64,000 nt of DNA, taken from Bog-793 sp963761425 (GTDB taxonomy: Bacteria > Actinomycetota > Acidimicrobiia > Acidimicrobiales > Bog-793). The stretch lies in contig CAVXGQ010000004.1 in NCBI GenBank assembly GCA_963761425.1, positions 496,001 to 560,000 on the forward strand, in the 5' to 3' direction. Under the pieces are notes generated by a model. That model was given only the letters and a program-made list of their open reading frames with translations. It ran no database searches and was not told the DNA's origin. Within the stretch, counting starts at the first letter, position 1. Every line of letters starts with the position of its first letter. Position numbers and translations under genes: made by a program. Shown here in pieces: positions 8,442-17,795 of this stretch.

Positions 8442-9562
8442 CGTACGCCCCATCGGGCGTCGGGATGGAGACCGAGCAAGCCTCGGTGGCTCCGCCGAAA
8501 TCGGCCAAGCCCCCCACCACCACTGCCCAGCCGGTCCTGGACATCCGAGGCCTGTGCATCTCCTATCGGTCCCTGGATGGAGATGTGCGGGCCGTAGAGC
8601 GTGTCGATCTGGCGTTGCAGCCGGGGGAGATCGTCGGGCTCGTGGGGGAGAGCGGTTCAGGCAAGTCGACGCTCGCCTACGGCTCGGTCCGGCTCCTGCG
8701 GCCTCCCGCGGTGATCACTGGCGGCAGCGTGACCTACCGGGGCCGCCGGTCCAGTCCTGATGGCGTCGCCGTGCTCGACCAGACGCCAGAAGAACTGCGT
8801 GCCTTGCGCTGGCGGGAGATCTCCATCGTCTTCCAGTCCGCGATGAACGCCCTGAACCCGGTGCTAAAGGTCGAGGACCAGCTCACCGACGTGATCGACG
8901 CTCACCTCTCCATGGACCACGACGAGCGGTTGGAACGGGCCGGGTCCCTCCTTGATTTCGTCGGGATCTCCCGCGACCGCTTGAAGAGCTACCCACACGA
9001 GCTCTCGGGCGGCATGCGCCAACGGGTGATGATCGCGATGGCCCTCGCGGTCGACCCCGAGATCGTGATCATGGACGAGCCGACGACCGCACTCGACGTC
9101 GTCGTGCAGCGGGAAATCCTTTCGCAGGTGGTCGAGCTGAAAGAGCGGCTTGGCTTCTCCATCCTGTTCATCACCCACGACCTCTCACTTCTGCTCGAGA
9201 TCGCCGACCGGATTGCCATCATGTATGCGGGCCAGCTTGTCGAGGTCGGCTTGGCCCAGGAGATCCACCATCGGCCGGCGCATCCCTACACCCAGGGCTT
9301 GCTGCACTCGTTCCCCGCGCTCCACGGGCCCCGCCAGGAGCTGGCGGGCATCCCGGGCTCGCCGCCCGATCTGCGGGACCTGCCGCCGGGTTGCCCGTTC
9401 GTTCCCCGCTGCTCGTTCGCCAAGGACGCTTGTCGGGAGATCGACATGCAGCTCGCGTCCATCAAAGGCGAAAGCGACGCCTCCCACGTCTCGGCTTGCC
9501 CGTTCGTCCTTCCGGAGGGACCAGTGTCGGCGGGCGTCGCGCCGAAGGGCCGGCGGCGGTGA
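8438..9562 (+). CDS. ABC transporter ATP-binding protein, DppD/OppD family
   Basis: 374 residues, starting at GTG within a GTGA overlap. ATPase motifs are complete: Walker A GESGSGKST at about 72-80, Q-loop FQSAMNALNP, signature LSGGMRQRV, Walker B VIMDEPTTALD and the switch His in LFITHDLS. The C-terminal oligopeptide/dipeptide transporter extension contains CPFVPRCSFAKDAC plus a later Cys (SACPF), the Cys cluster that holds a [4Fe-4S] centre in some DppD/OppD proteins. It would power import together with the following DppF-like ATPase. The first 30 residues are low-complexity. Confidence 0.93.
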   Translation: MTYAPSGVGMETEQASVAPPKSAKPPTTTAQPVLDIRGLCISYRSLDGDVRAVERVDLALQPGEIVGLVGESGSGKSTLAYGSVRLLRPPAVITGGSVTYRGRRSSPDGVAVLDQTPEELRALRWREISIVFQSAMNALNPVLKVEDQLTDVIDAHLSMDHDERLERAGSLLDFVGISRDRLKSYPHELSGGMRQRVMIAMALAVDPEIVIMDEPTTALDVVVQREILSQVVELKERLGFSILFITHDLSLLLEIADRIAIMYAGQLVEVGLAQEIHHRPAHPYTQGLLHSFPALHGPRQELAGIPGSPPDLRDLPPGCPFVPRCSFAKDACREIDMQLASIKGESDASHVSACPFVLPEGPVSAGVAPKGRRR

Positions 9563-10629
9563 GCGAGGAGATCCGCTCCGCGGCGGAGTTCCGCGGTCCG
9601 CTGGTACTCGAGGCGGTGGCGATCCAGAAGGACTTCAAGCTGGGAAGCGGCCCGCGCGCTCCGGTGCTCAATGCCGTCCGGGGGGTTTCGTTTGGCCTCT
9701 ACCGTTCCGGTGTGGTGGCCCTCGTAGGCGAGAGTGGCTCGGGTAAGTCCACCGTCGCCCGCCTGCTCGCCGGTCAAGAACGGCTAACGAGCGGCGAGAT
9801 CCGCCTCGACGGCAAGACCGTGGGGCTCCAGCATCGCCGGGTCTTCCGGGTCTACAAGAGACAGGTCCAGATGGTCTTCCAGGACCCGTTCGCCTCGCTG
9901 AACCCGGTGCACACCGTCCGCTACCATCTCCGGCGCCCGGTGAAGATCCATGGCGGGGTGAGAGGCCACACCGCCGTCGCGAACGAGCTGGTCCGGCTGA
10001 TCTCCGAGGTGCAGCTAATCCCGCCGGAGCAGTTCTTGGCGAAGTACCCGCACGAGCTCTCCGGTGGGCAGCGCCAGCGGGTCGCCTTCGCCCGGGCCCT
10101 GGCGGCGCACCCCCGGGTGCTGCTCGCGGACGAGCCGATCTCGATGCTCGATGTCTCGATCCGCCTGGAGATCCTGCACCTGCTCGACGACCTGCGCCAA
10201 CGGCTCGAACTGGCGGTGCTCTACATCACCCACGACATCGCCTCGGCGCGTTATTTCGCCGATGAGACCCTCGTCATGTACGCCGGCGACATCGTCGAAC
10301 GAGGTCCGTCCGAGGACGTCACCCAGCAGCCGGCGCACCCTTATACCCAGCTCCTCGTGGCCTCGGCACCCGATCCCGACGCGCTCGGCAGCTCGATGCG
10401 AACGGGCTCGACGATCGCCGCGGGTCAGGGGGGAAGTGCGCTCGCCAGCGTCGTCGGCTGCCGTTTCAGCCCCCGCTGCCCCTTTGCCGAGGACCGATGC
10501 CGTCGCGAGCAGCCGCCGACGATCCGCATCAGCGAGCAGCGGGCCGCCGCCTGCTGGCGTCTGGAGGTCGCCGCGCCGCACCTCGTGGCGGGGGTCGCCA
10601 GCGTGAAGGGTCCGGCGGCCTCTTCCTAG
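9559..10629 (+). CDS. ABC transporter ATP-binding protein, DppF/OppF family
   Basis: 356 residues from GTG 9559, chosen because it forms a GTGA overlap with the stop of the previous gene, as elsewhere in this operon; the frame is open further upstream. Motifs: Walker A GESGSGKST, Q-loop FQDPFASLNP, signature LSGGQRQRV, Walker B LLADEPISMLD (the usual Thr before the last positions is Ile-Ser here, as in many OppF), switch His in YITHDIA. The C-terminal extension has the Cys pattern CRFSPRCPFAEDRC. It is last in the dppBCDF-like operon and is followed by a possible terminator. Confidence 0.93.
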   Translation: MSEEIRSAAEFRGPLVLEAVAIQKDFKLGSGPRAPVLNAVRGVSFGLYRSGVVALVGESGSGKSTVARLLAGQERLTSGEIRLDGKTVGLQHRRVFRVYKRQVQMVFQDPFASLNPVHTVRYHLRRPVKIHGGVRGHTAVANELVRLISEVQLIPPEQFLAKYPHELSGGQRQRVAFARALAAHPRVLLADEPISMLDVSIRLEILHLLDDLRQRLELAVLYITHDIASARYFADETLVMYAGDIVERGPSEDVTQQPAHPYTQLLVASAPDPDALGSSMRTGSTIAAGQGGSALASVVGCRFSPRCPFAEDRCRREQPPTIRISEQRAAACWRLEVAAPHLVAGVASVKGPAASS

Positions 10630-10664
10630 GTCTACGCGGCCGCCGCCCGGTCAGGGGCGGGCCA

Positions 10665-10706
10665 CCCAGGTGGATGGCGCGACAACGGGTTGACCTGGGG
10701 TTTTTT
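10665..10706 (+). terminator. Possible intrinsic terminator after the dpp-like ATPase genes
   Basis: CCCAGGT (10665-10671) pairs with ACCTGGG (10693-10699), followed by G and six T (10701-10706). The loop is 21 bases, long for a terminator, so this is only a candidate. If real, the binding-protein gene is transcribed separately from the permease and ATPase genes. Confidence 0.4.
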
Positions 10707-11157
10707 AGCCACTCTCGAGATGGTGCCATGGCATCCCGTGGCCGGGCAGAGCCACCCGGGGCCGGTGGCGAGCTCCGCCGCTCGTCCGGTAGCTGCCGGG
10801 AGGGGTCCCGTGGGATGCGGCAAGACGCGGACGGTCACCTCATTCCTCGCGCCGGAGCAGGCCGCGCCCGGGCAACCCTCCGGCGGGAGCTGCGGTGCCG
10901 TTCTCTCGTCTCCACGCCTCGTCGGTGAGTTTCCGGGGGAACCAGACCCGGCGTCGGGGGGAGCAGGGTCTTGTGGCGGCGGGGCGCCCGCCGTCAGTTC
11001 TCACTTCGGTCCGCACACCGCGTCGTGTCGCAACGGGAAGGTCCCTTGTGAAGGGAGTCCCGTAGGCGGTACGCCGCGCCGGGAGATGGCTCCCCAGATG
11101 CTCGGCGCGCTCCGACCGGGCACCCCGGCGGCCGGGAGAATGGCGGGAGAGATTTTC

Positions 11158-11175
11158 GCCCTGGTTAACCAGGGC
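11158..11175. promoter_or_regulatory. 18-base perfect palindrome, possible operator
   Basis: GCCCTGGTT (11158-11166) followed directly by its reverse complement AACCAGGGC (11167-11175), with no spacer. It lies about 250 bases upstream of the binding-protein ATG. The form fits a site for a dimeric regulator. It does not match the CebR/LacI-type sites I know. The core GGTTAACC recurs inside the coding sequence at about 11438 and 12443 without matching flanks, so only this copy stands out. Confidence 0.4.
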
Positions 11176-11427
11176 CAGGTCGGCCGGAAACCCGAGGCGT
11201 ATACGAGGCGGGCCGGCGTGACGGAAAGCTAGGTCCCCGGGTTGGCGACCAGGGAGAGTCCAGCACGAGGCCACGAGAATCGGAGGCGGATCGTGGTTTG
11301 CTTAGAGACTGGCCTGCGCTCCATCTGGTACGGTTTGGAGGTTCCAAGGGCTCGATGGTCCGCGGAGCTGAATCGTGCACGTGTAGAGTCGCTCTCTGGC
11401 CTTAGTCCACAGAAAGGTCGCTAGAAC

Positions 11428-13216
11428 ATGACACGATGGTTAACCGATAAGAAGCTTCGGCGGGTAGTCGCGTCGAGCCTCATGGTCGCCGGCCTTTGTG
11501 GCGGGATGCTCGCGGGCATTTTCGCCTCAAACGCAGGCGCGGCCAAGGCCAAGCCCGGGCCGGCAGGCATCCTCTACATGGAGTCAAGCCCAGAGCCGAC
11601 GCTGACGGACACGTTCAACCCGTTTGTGAGTTCGTCTCAGGTAACGGTTGGCGCGACTTCGCTGATCTATGAATCGATGTTGCAGTTCGACATCGCGGCC
11701 CCGACCAACCCGCCGTACGACTTCCTCGCGACGAGCTACAAGTGGGCCAACAGCGGTAAGACGATCCAATTCGTCATCCGCAAGAACGTGAAGTTCACGG
11801 ATGGGACCCTTCTCACCCCGGCGATGGTCGCGACCGACTACAACAACCTGCTCACCTACCCGGGACTCAACGGCGGTGGCCTTGAGCTCACCAGTGCTGA
11901 GGCGCACGGGAATGCGGTGTCGGTCCACTTCACCACGGCTCAGTACACGAACCTCTACAACATCGGGTCGGTGCCGATCGTGGGCCCGACCTTCTGGTCG
12001 GCCGCTGGTAAGAACCCGGTGGCCTTCCCAGACCGCAAGCCGGTCGGGACCGGTCCGTACATGCTGGTGAAGGGTTACAGCGGAGGGAACATCGAACTCC
12101 TCGTCAACCCGAACTACTGGGGCGGACCGACCTGGTCCACCGCGGCGCCTTACGCCAGCAGCACGGCCTCCGCGGCTCACCGCTACCCGAAAGAGGTCTA
12201 CTTCCCGCAGTACGCGTCGAACACCAACGTGCTCGCCAGTCTTGACAACAACAGCCTCACCTGGGCTGGGAACTTCATCACTGGTCTGCAAGCGTCGTTC
12301 CTGACGACCGCGGGAGTGGCCGCGGGTCACGCGGTCTGGTTCGCTCCGGTGAACACCGTGACGATCTGGCCGAACCTCTCGTCCAGCATTGTCGGGTGGA
12401 CGGCAACCGGTTTGGACGTACGTGAGGCGATCTCGAATGCGGTTAACCGTTCCGCGCTCGGCTCGCTCGGTGAGTCCGGTTTCGAGCCGCCGGCGACGAA
12501 CGAGTCTGGTCTTACTGAGCCGGGCTTCTCGTCACTGATCGACACCAGCCTGGGCAGCTTCTCGAAGACCGCTAACGTCTCCGCGGCGGATGCGGACATG
12601 GCTGCCGCCGGTTATACGCTCGACCCGGCCGGTTACTACTCGACTGCCGGAACGAACGCCACCGAGATCAACCTCCACATCACGGACCCGACGGCCTACA
12701 CCGACTACGCGGCTGACTGCGCAATCGTCGTGCAGGACCTGCAGGCGGCGAAGATCAACGCCACCTTCGACGGGACCGACCCCACCACCTGGGGCACCAA
12801 CATGGCGGATGGCAGCTTCACGTTGGGTATCCACTGGGGGGCCTCGAGCATCTCGGCCTACCAGGTGTACAACAACTGGCTGAACACCACCCTCCAAGGT
12901 ACGGGTGGCGGTGACTTTGAGCGGCTGCCTGCCACGGCAGTGGACAGCAGCGGTACCAACATTCAGACCGACCTCGCGAACGTTGGCCTCTGCGTCGACG
13001 ACCGCGACCGAGCTCACGGCTCTGAAGCCGCTGGAGGACTTCGTGGCGGCGGAACTGCCCGTCATCCCGATCCTGTACGGTGCGTCGTTCGACGAGTACA
13101 ACCAGGGTCTGTTCACTGGTTGGCCGCACAAGTCGTACCCGTACGAGTCCGGCAGCCCGAACACCCCGACCAACGAGGTGATCGTTCTGCACCTGCGGGC
13201 GGTGAAGAAGTCATAA
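11428..13216 (+). CDS. ABC transporter solute-binding protein, SBP_bac_5 family (frameshifted)
   Basis: The extracytoplasmic receptor expected for the importer, about 595 residues if one frameshift is corrected. The ATG follows AGAAAGG. A signal peptide is visible (basic RRVVAS, hydrophobic core, ASNAGA cleavage region) with no proper lipobox. The family-5 fold is recognisable: early YMESSPEPTLTDTFNP, then WANSGKTIQFVIRKNVKFTDG and NRSALGSLGESGF. Near base 12982 the frame breaks: the first frame continues as Arg/Gly-rich noise to 13236, while the second frame gives ASTTATELTALKPLEDFVAA and then ELPVIPILYGASFDEYNQGL, the normal family C-terminus, and ends at 13216. One extra G at about 12982 explains this. 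The neighbours are intact, so a sequencing error is as likely as a real lesion. Confidence 0.85.
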
Positions 13217-13620
13217 GCGGTTTAGGAGACAACTAGTTCGACGTCGCTGGATTAGGCCGTCGGCCCCGCAGGACTAGGGACCGGGCCTGGGCCAGTGGCG
13301 GTGTGTGGCCCTTGCCCAACCGGGCGAAATCCCGGTTGGGCAAGGGCCTTTTTTCATTCGGCCGACCACGCGCCGCACCATTCGGACTGCTCAACCGGGC
13401 GGGTTGGCCGACCTCTCCGGTCCGGGAGAGGCGGTGGCGGTGACGACGGGCGGGGTCTTCCCGAGGTGGTCGGGGCCGGTTGGTGCCATCGTGGTCAAAG
13501 CCCGACGTCGGATCCCGGGGGAGTCTTGCCTGGACGACTACGGTGACCGGCGGTGCGCGCCGAACGCGATGGCCAACTTTCCGGGTGGGTGTCCTCGTCC
13601 CGTCGCGCCGCCGGGACGCG
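13217..13620. other. Intergenic region with strong terminator
   Basis: 404 bases between the binding-protein gene and the beta-glucosidase. It contains the terminator at 13307-13354. The remaining 270 bases before 13621 hold open frames with no recognisable product and presumably the promoter of the glucosidase gene, for which I see no clear hexamers. Confidence 0.5.
13307..13354 (+). terminator. Strong intrinsic terminator after the solute-binding protein gene
   Basis: A perfect 18-base stem (13307-13324 with 13331-13348), a 6-base loop CGAAAT, and six T directly after (13349-13354). It is the clearest terminator in the window and separates the transport genes from the beta-glucosidase gene. 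Confidence 0.93.
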
Positions 13621-15042
13621 ATGAGTTCCCGGCTGGCATTCCCCGAGGGCTTCCTGTGGGGGGTGGGGACCTCCGCGTACCAGGTCGAGGGCGCCGCTCA
13701 GGAAGACGGCAAGGTCCTTTCGATCTGGGACACGTTCAGTCACGTTCCGGGCGCCGTCCACCACGGAGACAACGGCGACGTCGCCTGCGACCAGTACCAC
13801 CGGATCGAGGCGGACGTGGAGCTGATGGCCTCGCTCGGGATTCCCGCCTACCGCTTCTCGATCTCCTGGCCCCGGGTGCAGCCCGACGGCGGCGGTTCCG
13901 TGAACGAGGGGGGCCTTGACCACTACCGACGCCTCGTGGATCTGCTGCGTTCCCGGGGCATCGAGCCGATGGTGACGCTCTACCACTGGGACCTGCCCCA
14001 GACCCTTCAGGACGCCGGAGGTTGGGCGAATCGCGACCTGGCGAGCCGCTTTGCCGAGTACGCGGGCGTTGTCGGCGGGGCCCTCGGCGATCGGGTGACC
14101 CTTTGGACGACGGTGAACGAACCGTGGGTGGCGGCGTTCAACGGTTACGCCAAGGGGATCCACGCCCCCGGAATCCGCGATGTCGGCGCCGCCCTGCGGG
14201 CGGCTCACCATCTTCTGCTCGGGCATGGTTTGGCCGTGGGCGCGCTGCGGACAGTGGCGGGGCCGTCGCCGCAGATCGGGATCGCCCTCAACTTGGAGTG
14301 CATCTACCCCGCGGGGCCGAGCGGGGAGGAGGTCGCGGCGGCGCGCCGGGTCGACGCGCAACTCAATCGCTGGTTCCTCGACCCGGTCCTGAGGGCGACC
14401 TACCCGGAGGAGCTATTCGGGGAATTCCTGCAGATGGCGGGGGAAGATTGCCTGCGGGAGGGGGATCTCGAAGTCATCGGGGCCGACGTCGACTTCCTCG
14501 GGATCAACTACTACAAGAGCCGACGCGTGTTCACCGATGCCGGCGCGAGGTGGGCGGGTGGCGCCGGGGAGCCGCTCGGCGGCCTCACCTACGAGGACTG
14601 GTTGGGCGTCTCCGAGGTGCCTGCCGGGAATCGCCCGGTGACGACGAAGGGCTGGACGATCGACCCCGAGGGGCTGACCGAGCTGCTGCTGCGAATCCGT
14701 GCCGACTACGGCGACCTGCCGCTCTACATCACCGAGAACGGGGCGGCGTATGCCGACTACGTCGACCCTGCCGGCACGGTGCGGGACCCCGAGCGCGTGG
14801 AGTACCTGAGGGACCACGTGGCGGCGGTGCATGCCGCCCTGGCCCAGGGCGTCGATGTTCGGGGCTATGTCGTGTGGTCACTGCTCGACAACTTCGAATG
14901 GGCCGACGGCTATTCGCAGCGGTTCGGCCTCGTGTTCGTGGAGTACAAGACGCAGGAGCGGATCCCGAAGACCAGCGCCTACTGGTTGCGCGACGTGATC
15001 GCCACCAACGCCATGGACGTCGCGCCCGCCAACCTCGGCTGA
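13621..15042 (+). CDS. GH1 beta-glucosidase
   Basis: 473 residues, the normal length for family 1 glycoside hydrolases. The start at ATG 13621 gives MSSRLAFPEGFLWGVGTSAY, the canonical GH1 N-terminus; the upstream part of the frame is not protein-like. The acid/base Glu is in TVNEPW (about residue 166) and the nucleophile Glu in YITENGAAY (about 372); the substrate-site motif NFEWADGYSQRFGL is near the C-terminus. There is no signal peptide, so it acts in the cytoplasm on imported beta-glucosides such as cellobiose, releasing glucose. It lies between the importer genes and the convergent cellobiose phosphorylase, a context that supports disaccharide use. The ribosome site is weak. Confidence 0.93.
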   Translation: MSSRLAFPEGFLWGVGTSAYQVEGAAQEDGKVLSIWDTFSHVPGAVHHGDNGDVACDQYHRIEADVELMASLGIPAYRFSISWPRVQPDGGGSVNEGGLDHYRRLVDLLRSRGIEPMVTLYHWDLPQTLQDAGGWANRDLASRFAEYAGVVGGALGDRVTLWTTVNEPWVAAFNGYAKGIHAPGIRDVGAALRAAHHLLLGHGLAVGALRTVAGPSPQIGIALNLECIYPAGPSGEEVAAARRVDAQLNRWFLDPVLRATYPEELFGEFLQMAGEDCLREGDLEVIGADVDFLGINYYKSRRVFTDAGARWAGGAGEPLGGLTYEDWLGVSEVPAGNRPVTTKGWTIDPEGLTELLLRIRADYGDLPLYITENGAAYADYVDPAGTVRDPERVEYLRDHVAAVHAALAQGVDVRGYVVWSLLDNFEWADGYSQRFGLVFVEYKTQERIPKTSAYWLRDVIATNAMDVAPANLG

Positions 15043-15302
15043 GCGAGCCCGCGGGCGACGTCGGTCTTTCTGGCCAGGTTTTCAGCCGGCGAGCTGGGCG
15101 GGCGAGTCGCACCTGCCAGCGGTTCGGCGAGCCACTCCGAAGTTCCTCGGGGTCTGGGCGCGTCGTGGGCGGGCGGAGGAACCGCGCCAGGTGCCGGGGA
15201 TCGCGGGCCCCCTCCGGGAAGCACCTTTCCACCCGACGGCCAGGGAAAGGACCATCTCGGAGCCCTGGTTTGCCTCACGGAGGCTTCGTGGGGCCCGGCG
15301 GG

Positions 15303-17795
15303 TCATCGTGGTGATCCGGACCCGCCTTCCCCAGCTGACGAGGGCGTGCGCTCCACGGTCGCCAAGATGGTGACGGTCGACCCAGCGGGCGCCGGCTGGA
15401 GCAGGTTGCCGGCAACACGGGTGCCGTCGACCACGAGCTCGTGGACGCGCCCGGTAACTCCAGGGCTCTTTTGGACCGTGATGTCGTAGGTCGCGCCCCG
15501 CCAGCGCCGGCGGGCGCTGAAACCGCTCCAGGCCGCCGGCAGCACGGGATCGACCCGCAGGCCGTCGAGCTCGGGACGCACACCGAGGATCCACTGGGAG
15601 ATCGCCGTCATGTGCCAGGAGGCCGAGCCCGTGAGCCAGGAGTTCTTCGCCTCACCGAAGGACGCGGCGTCGCGTCCCGCGATCATCTGCGCGTACACGT
15701 AGGGCTCGCAACGGTGGATGTCGCTGATCGGCGCCCGGGCGGACGGATTGGTCCGGCGGTAGTAGTCGAAGGCGGCGTCGCCGTCGCCGATTGCCGCTTC
15801 GGCGATCATGATCCAGGTGTTGGCGTGACAGAACACGCTGCCATTCTCCTTGTAGCCCGGAGGATACGAGGAGATCTCCCCTAACTCGAGGTGATACCGG
15901 CTGTACGGCGGGGCCAGGAGCATGATCCCGTGCTCGGTGGCGAGACGTTCCTCGACGCTCGCCAACGCGGCGGCTGGTTTGCCCTCCGCCGCTCCAATGG
16001 CCGCCATGGCGCAGATGCCTTGCGACTCCAGGAAGATCTGGCCTTCGTCATTGCCGTGCGAGCCGACGGGCTCTCCGAAGTGGTCGTAGGCGCGCAGATA
16101 CCAGCCACCGTCCCAGCCGTGTTCCTCCACGGCGGAGGCCATGCGGGCCGCCTCGGACTCGTAGGAGGCCGCTTCGTCACCTAATCCACGTGCCCGGGCG
16201 ATGGCGGCGAGTTCCCTGGCGGCGAGGACGAACTGGCCGGCGATGAACACCGACTCGGCGACACCTCCTTCCCGGTTCCCGGTGGTCTGGAAGGACTCAC
16301 CCGGGGTGTCCGAGAAGCAGTTGAGGTTGAGGCAGTCGTTCCAGTCGGCGTGACCGATGAGCGGCAGCCCGTGCGGACCCAGCCGGTCGAGGGTGTAGCG
16401 GATGCAGCGCTGGAGGTGCTCGTAGAGCGGCGTCTCGGTTCCGGGTGCGAGATCGTAGGGCACGGGCTGGTCCAGGATCGCCAGGTCGCCGGTCTCATTC
16501 AGGTAGGCGCCGACCGCGAGCACCAACCACAGGGGGTCGTCGTTGAAGCCGGAACCGATCTGGTCGTTCCCCCGCTTGGTAAGCGGCTGGTACTGGTGGT
16601 AGGCGCCACCGGTGGGGAGCTGGGTCGCCGCGAGGTCGAGGATCCTCTCGCGCGCCCGACCCGGGACCTCGCTCGAGCAGCCGAAGAGGTCCTGGCTCGA
16701 GTCGCGGAAACCCATGCCCCGGCCGATGCCGGACTCGAAGCCTGACATGGACCGGCTGAGATTGAAGGTCACCATGCACTGGTAGGGGTTCCAGATGTTC
16801 ACCATCCGGTTGGTGTCCTCGTCCGGTGTCTCGACATGGAGCACCGAGAGGAGCTCGTCCCAGGAGCGCCCCAGCCCGGCCAGGCCCTCCTCGACGGTTG
16901 CGGGGCGCAGCCAGTGCTCGATCACCGGACGGACCCGTCGCTTGTCGAGGGTCTCGGAGCCCGGTGGGTCGAACTTGGCGTCCGGCGGGTTCTCGGAGTA
17001 GCCGAGGACGAAGATCACCTCGCGGGTCTCACCGGGTGGGATCGAAAGGCGGACATGGTGGGAACCGATCGGCGACCAGCCGTGCGCGATCGAGTCGAAG
17101 GAACTGCCGCGTTCGACCGCCACCGGCGCCTCCCAGCCCCGGTAGGCGCCGAGGAAGGTCTCCCGCTGGGTGTCAAAACCGGCGAGCGGCTCCGAGCAGG
17201 CGAAGTAGGCGAAGTGGTTGCGCCGTTCCCGGTACTCGCTCTTGTGGTAGATGACGCCCTCGACGACCTCGACCTCCCCCACCGAGAAGTTGCGCTGGAA
17301 ATTGGTCATGTCGTCCATCGCATCCCAGAGGCAGAACTCGACCAACGAGAAGACCGAGAACCGGGCCGGTCCCCGGCGCTCGTTCGTCACCCGGAGGCGC
17401 CAGACCTCGAGGTTCTCGCCGAGGGGGACGAAGTACAGGGTCTCGGCGCGGATCTCGTTTCGAGTCGATCCGATGGACGTATACGACAAGCCGTGACGGC
17501 ACTCGTAGGTGTCGAGTTGGCTCTTGGTCGGTTGCCACGACGGCGACCAGAAGTCGCCGTCGGCGTCGTCGCGCAGGTAGATGTAACGGCCTCCGAGATC
17601 AGAGGGCACGTTGTTGTGGCGGTAACGGGTGATCCGGCGCAGGCGGGGGTCGCGGTAGAACGAGCAACCGCCTCCGGTGTTGGAGACGAAGGCGAAGTAC
17701 TCCTCGGTGCCTAGGTAGTTGATCCAGGGAAGCGGCGTATCCGGCTGGGTGATGACGTACTCCCGGCGTTCGTCATCGAAGAATCCGTAGTGCAC
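15303..17795 (-). CDS. GH94 cellobiose phosphorylase
   Basis: 830 residues, matching cellobiose phosphorylases (about 810-830). The GTG at 17795 is chosen because AAAGGGAGG lies six bases before it and the product then begins HYGFFDDERREYVITQ, the family N-terminus; nine further upstream codons are in frame. Domains: N-terminal beta-sandwich (about 1-290), linker helices, and an (alpha/alpha)6 barrel whose catalytic Asp is in the GHADWNDCLNLN motif. It converts cellobiose and phosphate into alpha-glucose 1-phosphate and glucose, saving ATP compared with hydrolysis by the GH1 enzyme. No signal peptide is present, so it is cytoplasmic. It reads toward the beta-glucosidase with a 260-base gap that has no obvious terminator. 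Chitobiose or another beta-disaccharide cannot be fully excluded. Confidence 0.92.
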   Translation of the reverse strand: MHYGFFDDERREYVITQPDTPLPWINYLGTEEYFAFVSNTGGGCSFYRDPRLRRITRYRHNNVPSDLGGRYIYLRDDADGDFWSPSWQPTKSQLDTYECRHGLSYTSIGSTRNEIRAETLYFVPLGENLEVWRLRVTNERRGPARFSVFSLVEFCLWDAMDDMTNFQRNFSVGEVEVVEGVIYHKSEYRERRNHFAYFACSEPLAGFDTQRETFLGAYRGWEAPVAVERGSSFDSIAHGWSPIGSHHVRLSIPPGETREVIFVLGYSENPPDAKFDPPGSETLDKRRVRPVIEHWLRPATVEEGLAGLGRSWDELLSVLHVETPDEDTNRMVNIWNPYQCMVTFNLSRSMSGFESGIGRGMGFRDSSQDLFGCSSEVPGRARERILDLAATQLPTGGAYHQYQPLTKRGNDQIGSGFNDDPLWLVLAVGAYLNETGDLAILDQPVPYDLAPGTETPLYEHLQRCIRYTLDRLGPHGLPLIGHADWNDCLNLNCFSDTPGESFQTTGNREGGVAESVFIAGQFVLAARELAAIARARGLGDEAASYESEAARMASAVEEHGWDGGWYLRAYDHFGEPVGSHGNDEGQIFLESQGICAMAAIGAAEGKPAAALASVEERLATEHGIMLLAPPYSRYHLELGEISSYPPGYKENGSVFCHANTWIMIAEAAIGDGDAAFDYYRRTNPSARAPISDIHRCEPYVYAQMIAGRDAASFGEAKNSWLTGSASWHMTAISQWILGVRPELDGLRVDPVLPAAWSGFSARRRWRGATYDITVQKSPGVTGRVHELVVDGTRVAGNLLQPAPAGSTVTILATVERTPSSAGEGGSGSPR

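Larger units (their letters stand above)
10630..11427. other. Long intergenic region before the solute-binding protein gene
   Basis: About 800 bases with no convincing gene: the longest open frame (10690-11232) translates to a Gly/Pro/Ser-rich sequence with no recognisable domain. The region holds a possible terminator (10665-10706), a GC-rich hairpin CGGCGGG/CCCGCCG (10977-10993), a two-part hairpin (11034-11062: CGGGA/TCCCG outside, TCCCTT/AAGGGA inside, GTG loop) and an 18-base palindrome (11158-11175). The gene downstream has an AGAAAGG ribosome site. It could contain a structured leader or a small RNA; I match it to no known riboswitch. Confidence 0.5.

Noticed and set aside
10900..11230. 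Riboswitch or catalytic RNA in the long gap
   Set aside because: I compared it with the conserved cores of cobalamin and c-di-GMP riboswitches and RNase P RNA from memory and found no match.
11438..11445. Second GGTTAACC core near the binding-protein start
   Set aside because: It lies in coding sequence and its flanks do not extend the palindrome, unlike the copy at 11158-11175.
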